DNA from: UKL13-2 sp038236905
GTDB lineage: Bacteria; Pseudomonadota; Gammaproteobacteria; Burkholderiales; Usitatibacteraceae
Assembly: GCA_038236905.1 (NCBI GenBank)
Contig: JBBRZG010000004.1
Span: 1-64,000 of the forward strand
Reading direction: 5' to 3'
Length of the DNA stretch: 64,000 bases
The notes under the pieces are model-generated. The model saw nothing but the letters and a program-made list of their open reading frames with translations, had not been told where the DNA came from and did no database searches. The position numbers were made by a program, and so were the translations under genes. How positions within the stretch are numbered: position 1 is the first letter of the stretch; each line of letters begins with the position of its first letter. Shown in pieces: positions 7,992 to 17,190 of the stretch.

Positions 7992-9131
7992 ATGCATTGT
8001 TGGCGCGCTGTTTTAATCACTATTTCATGCTCATTTTTTACCCACTATCCAGGCTCGGCCCGTGCTCAAGAAATTCGTATCGGCAGTGTGGTCGATCAAT
8101 CCGGTTTACAAAGTGACATCAGCCGCGATTACCTCGCCGGCGCACGCACCTACTTCGACCAGATCAATTCGCTGGGCGGTATCAAGGGCCGCAAAATCAA
8201 CTTGATCGTAAAAGACGACGAGGGCGTGGCCGCAAATGCCATCAAGCTTACCCGTGAGCTGATCGAGGCAGAGCGCGTCGATGCATTATTTGGTTATGTT
8301 GGCGATGAAAGCGTTCAGGCCGTATCTGATGACGCGGTGTTTAAAACTTCACGCGTCACCCTTTACGCCCCGCTCAGCGGTGCCAGCCTCGGAAGATCGC
8401 CCGACCATATTTTCTTCGTACGGCCCACCTACCAAGACGAGGCTAAACATATCCTGCAACACTTCAGCCTGCTCGGCAATACCAGCTTTGTTGTAGTGAA
8501 TACAGTCGATTCATTTGGCAACAACATGGCTGGTGAAATAGCTGGACAACTCAAAGCCCGCCAGCTCAAGCTAGCGGGTAAATTCACGCTGTCGGCACGC
8601 CTCAACAATGTGGACGCCGTCGCGCGCGACGTGCTAGAACTGAAACCGCAAGTGGTAGTGGTGGCCGCAGATACTATCGCGATGGCGGAATTTTTAAAGA
8701 AATTTCGTGCCCTCGACAAAGGCACTAATGTGGTGGGATTTTCCACCGTCAATCACCGCACACTGATCGAGCTGGCCAAGCCGGAATTCGCGGTCGGCAC
8801 CATGCTCACGCAAGTGGTGCCGCACCCGCAAGCAAGCGGCACAAAATTGCAGGCCGAACATCGCGCAATGATGATAAGGTTCCGCGACGAGCCGCCGTCG
8901 CATCTCACCTTGGAAGGCTTCCTTGCCGCAAAAGGTCTGGTACGTGCGATGGAACGGGCTCAGGAGCAGCCGGGTCGCACTATTAACCGCAGCAGTATTG
9001 CCGCCGCACTCGCGGGCAATAAAAAATTTGACCTCGACGGCATAACCTTAACGTTCACGCCGGAAAATGATCGCGGATCAAAATTTGTCGATATCGCCTA
9101 TCTACGAAAATCAGGCACTTTGGTGCAATGA
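7992..9131 (+). CDS. Branched-chain amino acid-type ABC substrate-binding protein (Peripla_BP_6)
   Basis: A 379-residue periplasmic binding protein of the LivJ/LivK fold. A signal peptide (about 1-26, ending GSARA) leads into QEIRIGSVVDQSGLQSDISRDY, the usual first strand and ligand loop. GGIKGRKINLIVKDDEG and the later FDLDGITLTFTPENDRGSKFVDIAYL are family-typical. An in-frame ATG 45 bases upstream is possible, but the later ATG places the signal peptide properly. No permease or ATPase is adjacent, so it is an orphan that may serve a distant importer or a sensor. Its ligand cannot be predicted. Confidence 0.85.
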   Translation: MHCWRAVLITISCSFFTHYPGSARAQEIRIGSVVDQSGLQSDISRDYLAGARTYFDQINSLGGIKGRKINLIVKDDEGVAANAIKLTRELIEAERVDALFGYVGDESVQAVSDDAVFKTSRVTLYAPLSGASLGRSPDHIFFVRPTYQDEAKHILQHFSLLGNTSFVVVNTVDSFGNNMAGEIAGQLKARQLKLAGKFTLSARLNNVDAVARDVLELKPQVVVVAADTIAMAEFLKKFRALDKGTNVVGFSTVNHRTLIELAKPEFAVGTMLTQVVPHPQASGTKLQAEHRAMMIRFRDEPPSHLTLEGFLAAKGLVRAMERAQEQPGRTINRSSIAAALAGNKKFDLDGITLTFTPENDRGSKFVDIAYLRKSGTLVQ

Positions 9132-9331
9132 GCGATTTGCGCCTATATCGAAAAATAGATCCCTAATACCGGCGGACCTCTTCAACCAATTTTGGCCACA
9201 AACGCACTCTGGGCCTAGGGTTTAACGAAAAAAAACACGCTGCGCTGCATTCTCGCCTCACCCGGGTTAGCCAGCAACGCTAGAGAGATTCCGCCCCGCT
9301 CGCTCACCTGCGGGCATGCGTTCGTCATCTG

Positions 9332-9355
9332 CATTTTTATACTTTTTTTACAGCC
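9332..9355 (+). promoter_or_regulatory. Putative KdpE-binding box upstream of the kdp operon
   Basis: The T-rich core TTTTTATACTTTTTTTACA is, from memory, nearly identical to the KdpE target described upstream of Escherichia coli kdpFABC. It sits about 80 bp upstream of the first small ORF of the operon, and kdpD and kdpE are encoded at its end, consistent with autoregulation under potassium limitation. The surrounding interval 9132-9433 contains no other recognisable gene. Confidence 0.7.
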
Positions 9356-9433
9356 TCACCTCCACTCTCTGCACCGATTTAACACCGCAATCTTTAATCT
9401 CTATTGTTCAGCGATTTTGAATAGGAGACTACC

Positions 9434-9601
9434 GTGGATGTTATTTATTTAGTTTTGGTCGCCCTGCTTGGCGCGCTTCTGATGGCACTGGTGAGCGGCT
9501 GCGAGCGCTTGATGCAGCGCGCCCATCACAAGTCCACACTCATGGGCGGCGGGCAAAACGCAAACGCGCGCGACGCAGATTCAGCCAAGGCGGCGCTATG
9601 A
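9434..9601 (+). CDS. Small single-pass membrane protein at the head of the kdp operon
   Basis: A 55-residue ORF with a GTG start, preceded by AGGAG at a seven-base spacing. The N-terminal half is one hydrophobic helix (VIYLVLVALLGALLMALVS). It is followed by GCERLMQR and a polar tail rich in Ala, Asn and Asp. The stop overlaps the kdpF ATG (ATGA), so the two are coupled. Comparable small one-helix ORFs before kdpF are known in other proteobacterial kdp loci, but no function is assigned. It may be an extra KdpF-like accessory or a regulatory leader. Confidence 0.65.
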   Translation: MDVIYLVLVALLGALLMALVSGCERLMQRAHHKSTLMGGGQNANARDADSAKAAL

Positions 9602-9690
9602 GCGGCTTCCAAATCATGGCAGGACTGATCGCGGCGGGCTTATTCATTTACCTCGTCGTTGCGCTCATTAACCCCGAGGATTTCTCATGA
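9598..9690 (+). CDS. kdpF: Potassium-transporting ATPase small subunit KdpF
   Basis: A 30-residue one-helix peptide starting MSGFQIMAG and ending in the KdpF signature LVVALINPEDFS. It sits at the KdpA-lipid interface and stabilises the KdpFABC complex. It overlaps the preceding small ORF and the kdpA start by four bases on each side. Confidence 0.9.
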   Translation: MSGFQIMAGLIAAGLFIYLVVALINPEDFS

Positions 9691-11552
9691 TGCCGCTTAC
9701 CTCGTGGGCATTGCTGGCGGCATTCTTGGGCATTCTGGCAATCACCGTAAAGCCGTTGGGCACCTATTTGGCCGATGTCATGAGCGGCACATCTCGCGTG
9801 GTAAAAATGGGCTCAGGTTTTGAGCGCGCGTTGCTGAGATATTGCGGCGTGAAATCAGAAGATAACGTCGCAGAACAGATGGACTGGAAGCAATATGCGC
9901 TCGCGGTGCTTATTTTTAGCCTGCTCGGCGTCGTCACCGTGTATGCGTTACAGCGCATGCAATTCTGGCTGCCGCTTAACCCGCAGCAATTTGGCAACAT
10001 CAGCGCCGACTCTTCGTTCAATACGGCAATCAGCTTTGCTACCAACACTAATTGGCAGGGCTACGGCGGAGAATCGACCATGTCCTACCTCACACAAATG
10101 CTTGCGCTAACAGTCCACAACTTTGCTTCCGCCGCGACCGGTGTGGCAGTCGTCTTCGCGCTCATTCGTGGGTTTGCCGCGCGCGGCTCTGTTAGCAAGA
10201 CAACCGCAACTATCGGCAATTTCTGGGTGGATATGTATCGCATTACCGCCTATTTGTTGCTGCCGCTTTCGTTCGTATTTGCCTTATTTTTGGTTAGCCA
10301 AGGCGTGATTCAAAACAATAGCGCTTATGTGGATGTGCCGACGCTGGAAGTTCCCGCTCCTCCTGGACCTGTTGCCGTGGCCGCAGTGCCTGCCAACGAT
10401 TCCACTGTCGCTCCTGCTCCTGCTCCCGCAAGTTCTGCTGCGGCTGCGCCGCCCGCACCAGTGAATCTTGCCGTACAGATCATCGCTATGGGCCCGGTCG
10501 CATCTCAGGAAGCGATCAAAATGCTAGGCACCAACGGCGGCGGATTCTTCAATGCCAATTCTGCCCACCCGTTTGAAAATCCAACTGCGTTGACTAATTT
10601 CTTCCAAATGCTGTCGATCTTTTTGATTCCGGCGGCGCTTTGCTACGCATTTGGCCGCACTGTTGGCGATACGCGGCAGGGTTGGGCGGTGTTGGGCGCA
10701 ATGACGATTATTTTTGTCGCGATGACACTCGTGGTGATGGTCGCCGAACAAAATGGCAATCCGCAGTTAACCGCACTCGGGGTAGACCAAATCGCCAGCG
10801 CCTCACAGGCAGGCGGCAATATGGAGGGTAAGGAAACACGGTTTGGGGTGGCCGCTTCTGCGCTATTCGCCTCGATCACCACGTCGGCATCGTGCGGCGC
10901 AGTTATTGCGATGCATGATTCATTCACACCCATAGGCGGGCTGGTGCCGATGCTCAACATGCAGTTTGGTGAAGTCGTGTTCGGCGGGGTGGGCTCGGGT
11001 CTTTACGGCATGCTGATATTCGCCATCATTACGGTGTTTATCGCCGGCCTGATGATTGGTCGCACGCCCGAATATCTCGGCAAGAAAATCGAATCATTCG
11101 AAATGAAGATGGTGTCGGTTGTCATCCTGGTCACACCGGTTCTGGTATTGACCGGAACCGCCATCGCGGTGCTAAGTGAAGCAGGCCGTGCTGGCATTGC
11201 CAACCCGGGCGCACATGGTTTTTCAGAGATCTTGTACGCACTAACATCGGCCGCCAATAACAACGGCAGCGCATTTGCAGGGCTCTCGGCAAACACGCCT
11301 TTTTATAACACCTTGCTGGGAATCGTGATGTGGATCGGCCGTTTCGGCGTGATCGTTCCGGTGCTGGCCATTGCCGGTTCACTCGCTGCAAAAAAACGTA
11401 TCGACGCGAGCGCCGGAACCATGCCGACGCATGGATTCCTGTTCGTGATCTTACTGGTGGGCATGGTGGTCATCGTGGGCGCGTTGACCTACATCCCCGC
11501 GCTCGCACTTGGCCCAATTGTGGAACATTTGCAACTCTTTAGTTTGAAGTGA
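9687..11552 (+). CDS. kdpA: Potassium-transporting ATPase potassium-binding subunit KdpA
   Basis: A 621-residue polytopic channel subunit derived from the SKT family, with four selectivity-filter half-repeats. Segments TNTNWQGYGGEST, LGTNGGGFFNANSAHPFENPT, TTSASCGAVIAMHDSFTPIGG and SAANNNGSAFAGL correspond to the four pore loops. The protein is longer than the usual 555-600 residues because of an Ala/Pro-rich insert at about residues 219-259 (runs such as APAPAPASSAAAAPPAP). The insert precedes the second filter, in a loop expected to face the periplasm. The start overlaps kdpF. Confidence 0.97.
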   Translation: MMPLTSWALLAAFLGILAITVKPLGTYLADVMSGTSRVVKMGSGFERALLRYCGVKSEDNVAEQMDWKQYALAVLIFSLLGVVTVYALQRMQFWLPLNPQQFGNISADSSFNTAISFATNTNWQGYGGESTMSYLTQMLALTVHNFASAATGVAVVFALIRGFAARGSVSKTTATIGNFWVDMYRITAYLLLPLSFVFALFLVSQGVIQNNSAYVDVPTLEVPAPPGPVAVAAVPANDSTVAPAPAPASSAAAAPPAPVNLAVQIIAMGPVASQEAIKMLGTNGGGFFNANSAHPFENPTALTNFFQMLSIFLIPAALCYAFGRTVGDTRQGWAVLGAMTIIFVAMTLVVMVAEQNGNPQLTALGVDQIASASQAGGNMEGKETRFGVAASALFASITTSASCGAVIAMHDSFTPIGGLVPMLNMQFGEVVFGGVGSGLYGMLIFAIITVFIAGLMIGRTPEYLGKKIESFEMKMVSVVILVTPVLVLTGTAIAVLSEAGRAGIANPGAHGFSEILYALTSAANNNGSAFAGLSANTPFYNTLLGIVMWIGRFGVIVPVLAIAGSLAAKKRIDASAGTMPTHGFLFVILLVGMVVIVGALTYIPALALGPIVEHLQLFSLK

Positions 11553-11559
11553 GATCCAT

Positions 11560-13713
11560 ATGACAACCTCAATATCCGCATCCGCATCATCAGCAACAAC
11601 GCGAACATCGTTAAATCTGTTCGACCCCAAACTCGTCTTGCCCGCTATAGGCGATGCCTTTAAGAAATTATCGCCGGTGGTGCAATGGAAAAACCCGGTG
11701 ATGTTTGTGGTCTATGTCGGCAGCATCACCACCACCATCCTGTTCATTCAGGCAGTGAATGACAGAGGAGAAGCGGGATGGGGATTTATTCTGGCCATCA
11801 CGCTGTGGCTGTGGTTCACGGTGCTGTTCGCTAATTTTGCCGAAGCAATGGCCGAGGGCCGCAGCAAGGCGCAGGCTGCGTCACTGCGCGGCATGAAACA
11901 GAGAACATGGGCAAAACGGTTGAAAGACCCCAAGCATGGCAGCGAGTGGTACACCGTGCCCTCCGACGAGTTGCGCCGTGGCATGACTGTGCTGGTGGAA
12001 GCAGGTGATACGGTTCCCGCCGATGGCGAAGTGATTGAAGGCGTCGCGTCGGTCGATGAGAGCGCGATTACCGGCGAGTCCGCACCGGTCATTCGCGAAT
12101 CTGGCGGCGATTTTTCAGCCGTAACGGGCGGCACGCGGGTGTTGTCAGATTGGTTAGTCATGCGCGTGTCTGTGAATCCAGGTGAGGCCTTTCTGGATCG
12201 CATGATCGCCATGGTCGAAGGCGCGAAACGTCAAAAAACGCCTAACGAAATTGCCCTGACGATTTTATTGGTGGCGTTGACGATTGTGTTTTTATTGGCC
12301 ACTGTCACGCTACTGCCGTTTTCGATGTTCAGTGTCGATGCAGCGAAAGCCACCGCCACGGCGGCAGCAGCAGCGGGCGCGTCCGGTAGCACATCCTCCG
12401 GCGGGTCCGTGGTCACGATCACCGTGCTGATCGCACTGCTAGTCTGTCTCATTCCCACCACCATCGGCGGACTGCTATCGGCGATTGGCGTAGCGGGTAT
12501 GAGCCGCATGATGCAGGCAAACGTGATTGCAACTTCCGGGCGCGCAGTTGAGGCAGCGGGTGATGTGGACGTGTTGTTGCTCGATAAAACCGGCACGATT
12601 ACGCTCGGAAATCGACAAGCGTCGGCATTTTTCCCTGCCGCTGGTATCGCCGAAAGCGACCTGGCGCGTGCCGCCCAGCTCGCCTCCAGCGCGGATGAAA
12701 CACCTGAAGGCCGCAGTATTTTGGTATGGGCCAAACACCGTAATTTTGCCGCCATCGATCCCGCCACGCTTAAAGATGCCACTGTCATTGCGTTCACCGC
12801 GCAAACCCGCATGTCGGGCATGGACATGGGCACCATCAGCGTCCGCAAAGGCGCCGCTGATGCCATTCGCAAGCACGTCGAATCGGCTGGTGGGCGCTAC
12901 CCCGATGATGTCGCGCGCAAGGCCGATGAAATCGCCCGCCGCGGCAGCACGCCGCTGGCGGTCTGCGAGAACAACCGGGTGCTGGGGGTGATTGAGCTCA
13001 AGGATATTGTGAAGCCGGGCATTAAAGAACGATTTGCCGAACTGCGGCGGATGGGGATCAAGACGGTGATGATCACGGGTGATAACAAGCTGACCGCCGG
13101 CGCCATCGCAGCCGAGGCCGGCGTGGATGACTTTCTGGCCGAAGCGACACCGGAAGCAAAACTCAAAATGATTCGCGACTATCAGGCCGAAGGCCGCCTA
13201 GTGGCCATGACCGGCGACGGCACCAACGACGCGCCTGCATTAGCGCAAGCCGATGTGGCGGTTGCCATGAACTCAGGAACCCAGGCCGCGAAGGAGGCCG
13301 GTAATATGGTGGATCTGGATTCCAACCCCACCAAGCTGATTGAAGTCGTTGAAACCGGCAAGCAAATGCTGATGACACGTGGTGCACTGTCGACGTTCTC
13401 GATCGCGAATGATGTGGCGAAATATTTTGCAATTATTCCCGCCGCATTTGCCACCACCTATCCGCAGCTCGCAGCCCTTGATGTCATGCATCTTCACAGC
13501 CCTTCATCGGCGATTTTGTCGGCGGTGATATTTAATGCGCTGATCATCATTGTCCTGATTCCGCTGGCATTAAAAGGCGTGAAATATCGCGCCGTTGGGG
13601 CCGCGCTGCTGCTGCGTCGCAATCTATTGATTTACGGCCTGGGCGGATTGATCGTGCCGTTTGTCGGCATCAAATTAATCGACGTGATGCTAAGTGCGCT
13701 ACATCTCGTTTAG
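11560..13713 (+). CDS. kdpB: Potassium-transporting P-type ATPase subunit KdpB
   Basis: A 717-residue catalytic subunit. Asp342 in DKTGTIT is the phosphorylation site. TGES of the actuator domain, MITGDNKLTA and the hinge MTGDGTNDAPALAQADVAVAM are intact. The usual membrane segment LVCLIPTTIGGLLSAIGVAGMSRMM is present. Before it, at about residues 257-284, there is an Ala/Ser/Gly-rich insert (KATATAAAAAGASGSTSSGG) not seen in standard KdpB, in a loop expected to face outwards. It follows kdpA by 7 bp. Confidence 0.97.
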   Translation: MTTSISASASSATTRTSLNLFDPKLVLPAIGDAFKKLSPVVQWKNPVMFVVYVGSITTTILFIQAVNDRGEAGWGFILAITLWLWFTVLFANFAEAMAEGRSKAQAASLRGMKQRTWAKRLKDPKHGSEWYTVPSDELRRGMTVLVEAGDTVPADGEVIEGVASVDESAITGESAPVIRESGGDFSAVTGGTRVLSDWLVMRVSVNPGEAFLDRMIAMVEGAKRQKTPNEIALTILLVALTIVFLLATVTLLPFSMFSVDAAKATATAAAAAGASGSTSSGGSVVTITVLIALLVCLIPTTIGGLLSAIGVAGMSRMMQANVIATSGRAVEAAGDVDVLLLDKTGTITLGNRQASAFFPAAGIAESDLARAAQLASSADETPEGRSILVWAKHRNFAAIDPATLKDATVIAFTAQTRMSGMDMGTISVRKGAADAIRKHVESAGGRYPDDVARKADEIARRGSTPLAVCENNRVLGVIELKDIVKPGIKERFAELRRMGIKTVMITGDNKLTAGAIAAEAGVDDFLAEATPEAKLKMIRDYQAEGRLVAMTGDGTNDAPALAQADVAVAMNSGTQAAKEAGNMVDLDSNPTKLIEVVETGKQMLMTRGALSTFSIANDVAKYFAIIPAAFATTYPQLAALDVMHLHSPSSAILSAVIFNALIIIVLIPLALKGVKYRAVGAALLLRRNLLIYGLGGLIVPFVGIKLIDVMLSALHLV

Positions 13714-13737
13714 ACAGTTAAAAATACAGGAGACACC

Positions 13738-14304
13738 ATGCTTAAATTGATTCGTCCCGCCGCGTCCATCTTGATTTTGTTCACCGTCATCACCGGCATC
13801 ATTTATCCATTTGCGGTCACCGGTGTGGCTCAAACGATCATGCCCCACCAAGCGAACGGCAGCATGATCGTGCGCGATGGCAAGCCGGTCGGTTCATCAC
13901 TGATCGGGCAGCCGTTTTCCGCGCCCGAAAATTTCTGGGGTCGCCCATCTGCAACCAGCGCCAAGCCTTACGATGCCGCAGGATCGGGTGGTTCAAATTT
14001 GGGGCCGACTAATCCAGTGCTGATTGATGCAGTCAAGCCGCGGATTGAAGCACTCAAAGCAAGCGGCAACGCAGCACCCGTTCCCGTTGATTTGGTGACC
14101 GCTTCCGGCAGCGGCCTCGATCCTCATATTAGTGCCGCCGCAGCAGAGTATCAGGTCAAACGAGTCGCCGCTGCGCGCAATTTGCCTATTGAGCAGGTGC
14201 GCATGATCGTGTCTAAAAATACCGAAACGCCGCTGCTTGGTTTTATAGGTGAAGTACGGGTGAATGTGTTGAAACTTAACCTTGCGCTGAACGATTTGAA
14301 GTAA
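13738..14304 (+). CDS. kdpC: Potassium-transporting ATPase subunit KdpC
   Basis: A 188-residue single-pass subunit that stabilises and may assist the KdpB cycle. The N-terminal helix (about 10-30) is followed by typical blocks: GSMIVRDGKPVGSSLIGQPF, FWGRPSAT, SGGSNLGPTNP, ASGSGLDPHISAAAAEYQ and VNVLKLNLAL. Length is normal. AGGAGAC lies before the ATG. The order kdpC-kdpD is conserved, with a 9-bp gap to kdpD. Confidence 0.96.
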   Translation: MLKLIRPAASILILFTVITGIIYPFAVTGVAQTIMPHQANGSMIVRDGKPVGSSLIGQPFSAPENFWGRPSATSAKPYDAAGSGGSNLGPTNPVLIDAVKPRIEALKASGNAAPVPVDLVTASGSGLDPHISAAAAEYQVKRVAAARNLPIEQVRMIVSKNTETPLLGFIGEVRVNVLKLNLALNDLK

Positions 14305-14313
14305 TCTTCACGA

Positions 14314-17190
14314 ATGGCCATTTTCCCCGACGCAGATACACGCCCGGATCCCGACCAGCTTCTTGCCCGCATTCAGCAAGATGAGGTGCTGGCATCACGG
14401 GGCAAGCTGCGCATTTATTTTGGTGCATCGGCGGGTGTGGGTAAAACCTTCGCGATGCTGGCCGCGGCCAAGCGGCTGATTGCAGAATCCGCGGCCGACC
14501 GCGATATCGTCGTCGGCATTGTCGAGACCCACGGGAGAGGCGATACCGCCACGCAGCTGGAGGGCCTTGAGGTTCTGAAGCGCAAGAACTGGACCCACAA
14601 AGCAAAGCCGATTGAGGAGTTCGACCTTGACGCGGCGTTAGAACGTAAACCGTCGCTGATTTTGGTCGATGAACTCGCGCATTCGAATGTGGCCGGGTCC
14701 AGGCACCCGAAGCGCTGGCAGGACGTCGAAGAACTGTTGGCCGCAGGCATTGATGTATGGACCACACTCAATGTGCAACATCTCGAAAGTCTTAACGACG
14801 TAGTGAGCGGTATCACCGGTATTCGCGTCTATGAGACCCTGCCCGACCGCGTGTTTGATAACGCCGACGAACTGGTGTTGGTCGATGTACCCGCTGATGA
14901 ATTATTGACGCGCTTAAATACCGGTAAGGTGTATCCCGCACAGCAGGCCGCGCGCGCGGCTGCGAATTTTTTTCGCAAAGGGAATTTAATCGCGCTGCGC
15001 GAAATTGCCCTGCGCCGTACCGCGGATCGTGTTGAAGACGATGTGCAAAGCTATCGCATCGAAAAATCTATTTCGGGCGTGTGGAAAACCGAGGCGTCAC
15101 TACTTGCTTGCATCGGTCCCAATGCGGGGTCGGAGCACGTGGTGCGAAGCGCCGCGCGCCTCGCGAGCCAGTTGAATGCCACCTGGCACGCACTCTATGT
15201 TGAGACACCCAGGCTACAGCGATTGCCCGCCGCCGAACGCGAACGCATTTTAAATGTGCTTAAGCTCGCCGAGACGCTCGGGGCGACCACCAGCGTGGCG
15301 GCGAATGATGACATTGCGCGATGCACGGCGAACTACGCGCGCGCGAACAATCTGGGCAAAATTATTGTCGGTCGGCATGATGCAACAGCCAACCTTTCTT
15401 GGACTGGATTCGGGCGTAAGCGTTGGGCCCAACTTTGGCCGTGGTGGCGCTCGCAAAGTGATCTTATCGCCGCATTGGCACCCGAGGCCGACGTTCTCGA
15501 AGTCGGCAGACCACCCGGTGCAGGATTGCAAAATACGTCGCTCCGACAAAATGCGCGTGATGCTGAGGCAGACAGCGCAGCGCCAGCGGATGAGGATGCT
15601 CGCCGCGACGCCAAGCGAATGCGCTATGTATGGACCTTGGTTACATCCGTGATCACCACTGCAATCGCGACGCCGCTACTGCCATATTTCGATTCCGCCA
15701 ATATCGTGATGCTGTTTCTGCTCAGTGTGGTCATCGTTTCAGTCAAATTTGGGCGCGGCCCGGCTATCCTCGCGGCAATTTTAAATGTGGCTGTCTTTGA
15801 CTTTTTTTTCGTGGAGCCGCGATTTTCATTTGCGGTGGCGGACGTTCAATATTTACTCACTTTTGCGGTCATGCTGGCGGTCGCGCTGATCATCGGCCAG
15901 CTCACGGCGGGCTTACGTTTCCAGGCTCGCATTGCCACCCACCGGGAAGAACGCGCGCGCAGCCTGTTTGCGTTTGCTAAAGATTTATCCGGCATGCTGC
16001 AAACCGAGCAAGTCGTCAAGACCAGCGAGCAGGTCATCGAGCGCGCGTTTAAATCGACAGTACGGTTGATTTTGCCGGATCGCGAGAACCAGCTCACTGC
16101 GCTAACCAATAAAGATGCCGCTGTCGGTCCTCAACCCCATGCCGAAGTGGATATGGCGATCGCACAGTGGTCGTTTGATAAAGGTGAGCAGGCCGGCTTC
16201 GCGACCGATACCTTGCCGGCGAACGCCTATCGCTACATCCCGCTCAAATTGCCGATGCGGATTCGCGGCATTTTGGCGATCAAGCCCTCGTCTCCCCGCT
16301 GGCTGCTGATCCCCGAACAACAGCGCCAGATTGAAACCTTCGCCAGCCTGATTGCGATCGCGCTGGAACGCGTGCATTACGTCGAGGTGGCACAGGAAAC
16401 GTTGATCAAGATGGAATCCGAGCGGCTGCGCAATAGCCTGCTGGCGGCGCTTTCACATGATTTGCGCACGCCGTTGACGGTTATGATTGGGCTGGCGGAG
16501 TCGTTAGCAATGACACCGTTGCCGGCCGCGAGTCAAGAGACCGCGCGGGCGATTCGCGATGAGTCAATGCGCATGAACACGCTGGTGAATAATTTGCTGG
16601 ATATGGCGCGCATTCAAAGCGGCGAAATTACGCTGAAACGCGAGTGGCAACCCATCGAAGAAGTTATTGGCAGCGCCATCCGCAGTATCAGCGCCAGTAA
16701 TTGGCTGTGGGGCACGCGCAAAATTAAAGTCCATATCGCGCCCGACGTACCGCTGCTGGAATTTGACTCTGCGCTCATTGAACGGGTGCTCGCCAATCTG
16801 CTGGAGAACGCGGCGAAATATACGCCACGCAACAGCCATATCCAGATCCATGTCCGGCGGGAAGGCAGCGACTGTTTGGTAAGCGTGGCCGATGATGGGC
16901 CAGGCATTGTGCCGGGGCAGGAAAAAGCTATTTTTGAAAAGTTTGCGCGCGGCGAATCCGAATCTGCCACGCCCGGTGTGGGCTTGGGGCTGGCGATTTG
17001 TCGGGCGATTATTGAAGCGCATCGCGGCAAAATCTGGGCGCAAAATGTTGCTCGCGGCTCCAACCAAACCGGCCAACACGGCCAAACTGGCTCCGGCACT
17101 GAACCTGACGAGATTGCGAAAACACATGGCGCAGAATTTATATTTACACTACCTGTGGGCACTCCTCCAACCGTAAACGCGCTCGAATAA
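14314..17190 (+). CDS. kdpD: Potassium/turgor sensor histidine kinase KdpD
   Basis: A 958-residue inner-membrane sensor. The N-terminal KdpD domain begins RPDPDQLLARIQQDE and has a Walker-type site GASAGVGKT near residue 40. A USP-like domain follows (about 250-370), then four closely spaced membrane helices (about 440-540), a GAF-like segment and the kinase core. His near residue 714 (ALSHDLRTPLT) is the phosphorylation site, with N box LLENAAKYTP and G boxes DDGPGI and GVGLGLAI. The C-terminus carries an extra Gly/Thr/Gln-rich stretch before EFIFTLP. Its stop overlaps kdpE by one base. Confidence 0.96.
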   Translation: MAIFPDADTRPDPDQLLARIQQDEVLASRGKLRIYFGASAGVGKTFAMLAAAKRLIAESAADRDIVVGIVETHGRGDTATQLEGLEVLKRKNWTHKAKPIEEFDLDAALERKPSLILVDELAHSNVAGSRHPKRWQDVEELLAAGIDVWTTLNVQHLESLNDVVSGITGIRVYETLPDRVFDNADELVLVDVPADELLTRLNTGKVYPAQQAARAAANFFRKGNLIALREIALRRTADRVEDDVQSYRIEKSISGVWKTEASLLACIGPNAGSEHVVRSAARLASQLNATWHALYVETPRLQRLPAAERERILNVLKLAETLGATTSVAANDDIARCTANYARANNLGKIIVGRHDATANLSWTGFGRKRWAQLWPWWRSQSDLIAALAPEADVLEVGRPPGAGLQNTSLRQNARDAEADSAAPADEDARRDAKRMRYVWTLVTSVITTAIATPLLPYFDSANIVMLFLLSVVIVSVKFGRGPAILAAILNVAVFDFFFVEPRFSFAVADVQYLLTFAVMLAVALIIGQLTAGLRFQARIATHREERARSLFAFAKDLSGMLQTEQVVKTSEQVIERAFKSTVRLILPDRENQLTALTNKDAAVGPQPHAEVDMAIAQWSFDKGEQAGFATDTLPANAYRYIPLKLPMRIRGILAIKPSSPRWLLIPEQQRQIETFASLIAIALERVHYVEVAQETLIKMESERLRNSLLAALSHDLRTPLTVMIGLAESLAMTPLPAASQETARAIRDESMRMNTLVNNLLDMARIQSGEITLKREWQPIEEVIGSAIRSISASNWLWGTRKIKVHIAPDVPLLEFDSALIERVLANLLENAAKYTPRNSHIQIHVRREGSDCLVSVADDGPGIVPGQEKAIFEKFARGESESATPGVGLGLAICRAIIEAHRGKIWAQNVARGSNQTGQHGQTGSGTEPDEIAKTHGAEFIFTLPVGTPPTVNALE

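Noticed and set aside
12231..12872. 213-codon minus-strand frame in kdpB
   Set aside because: Shadow of the real kdpB frame, a common effect of GC-rich coding DNA.
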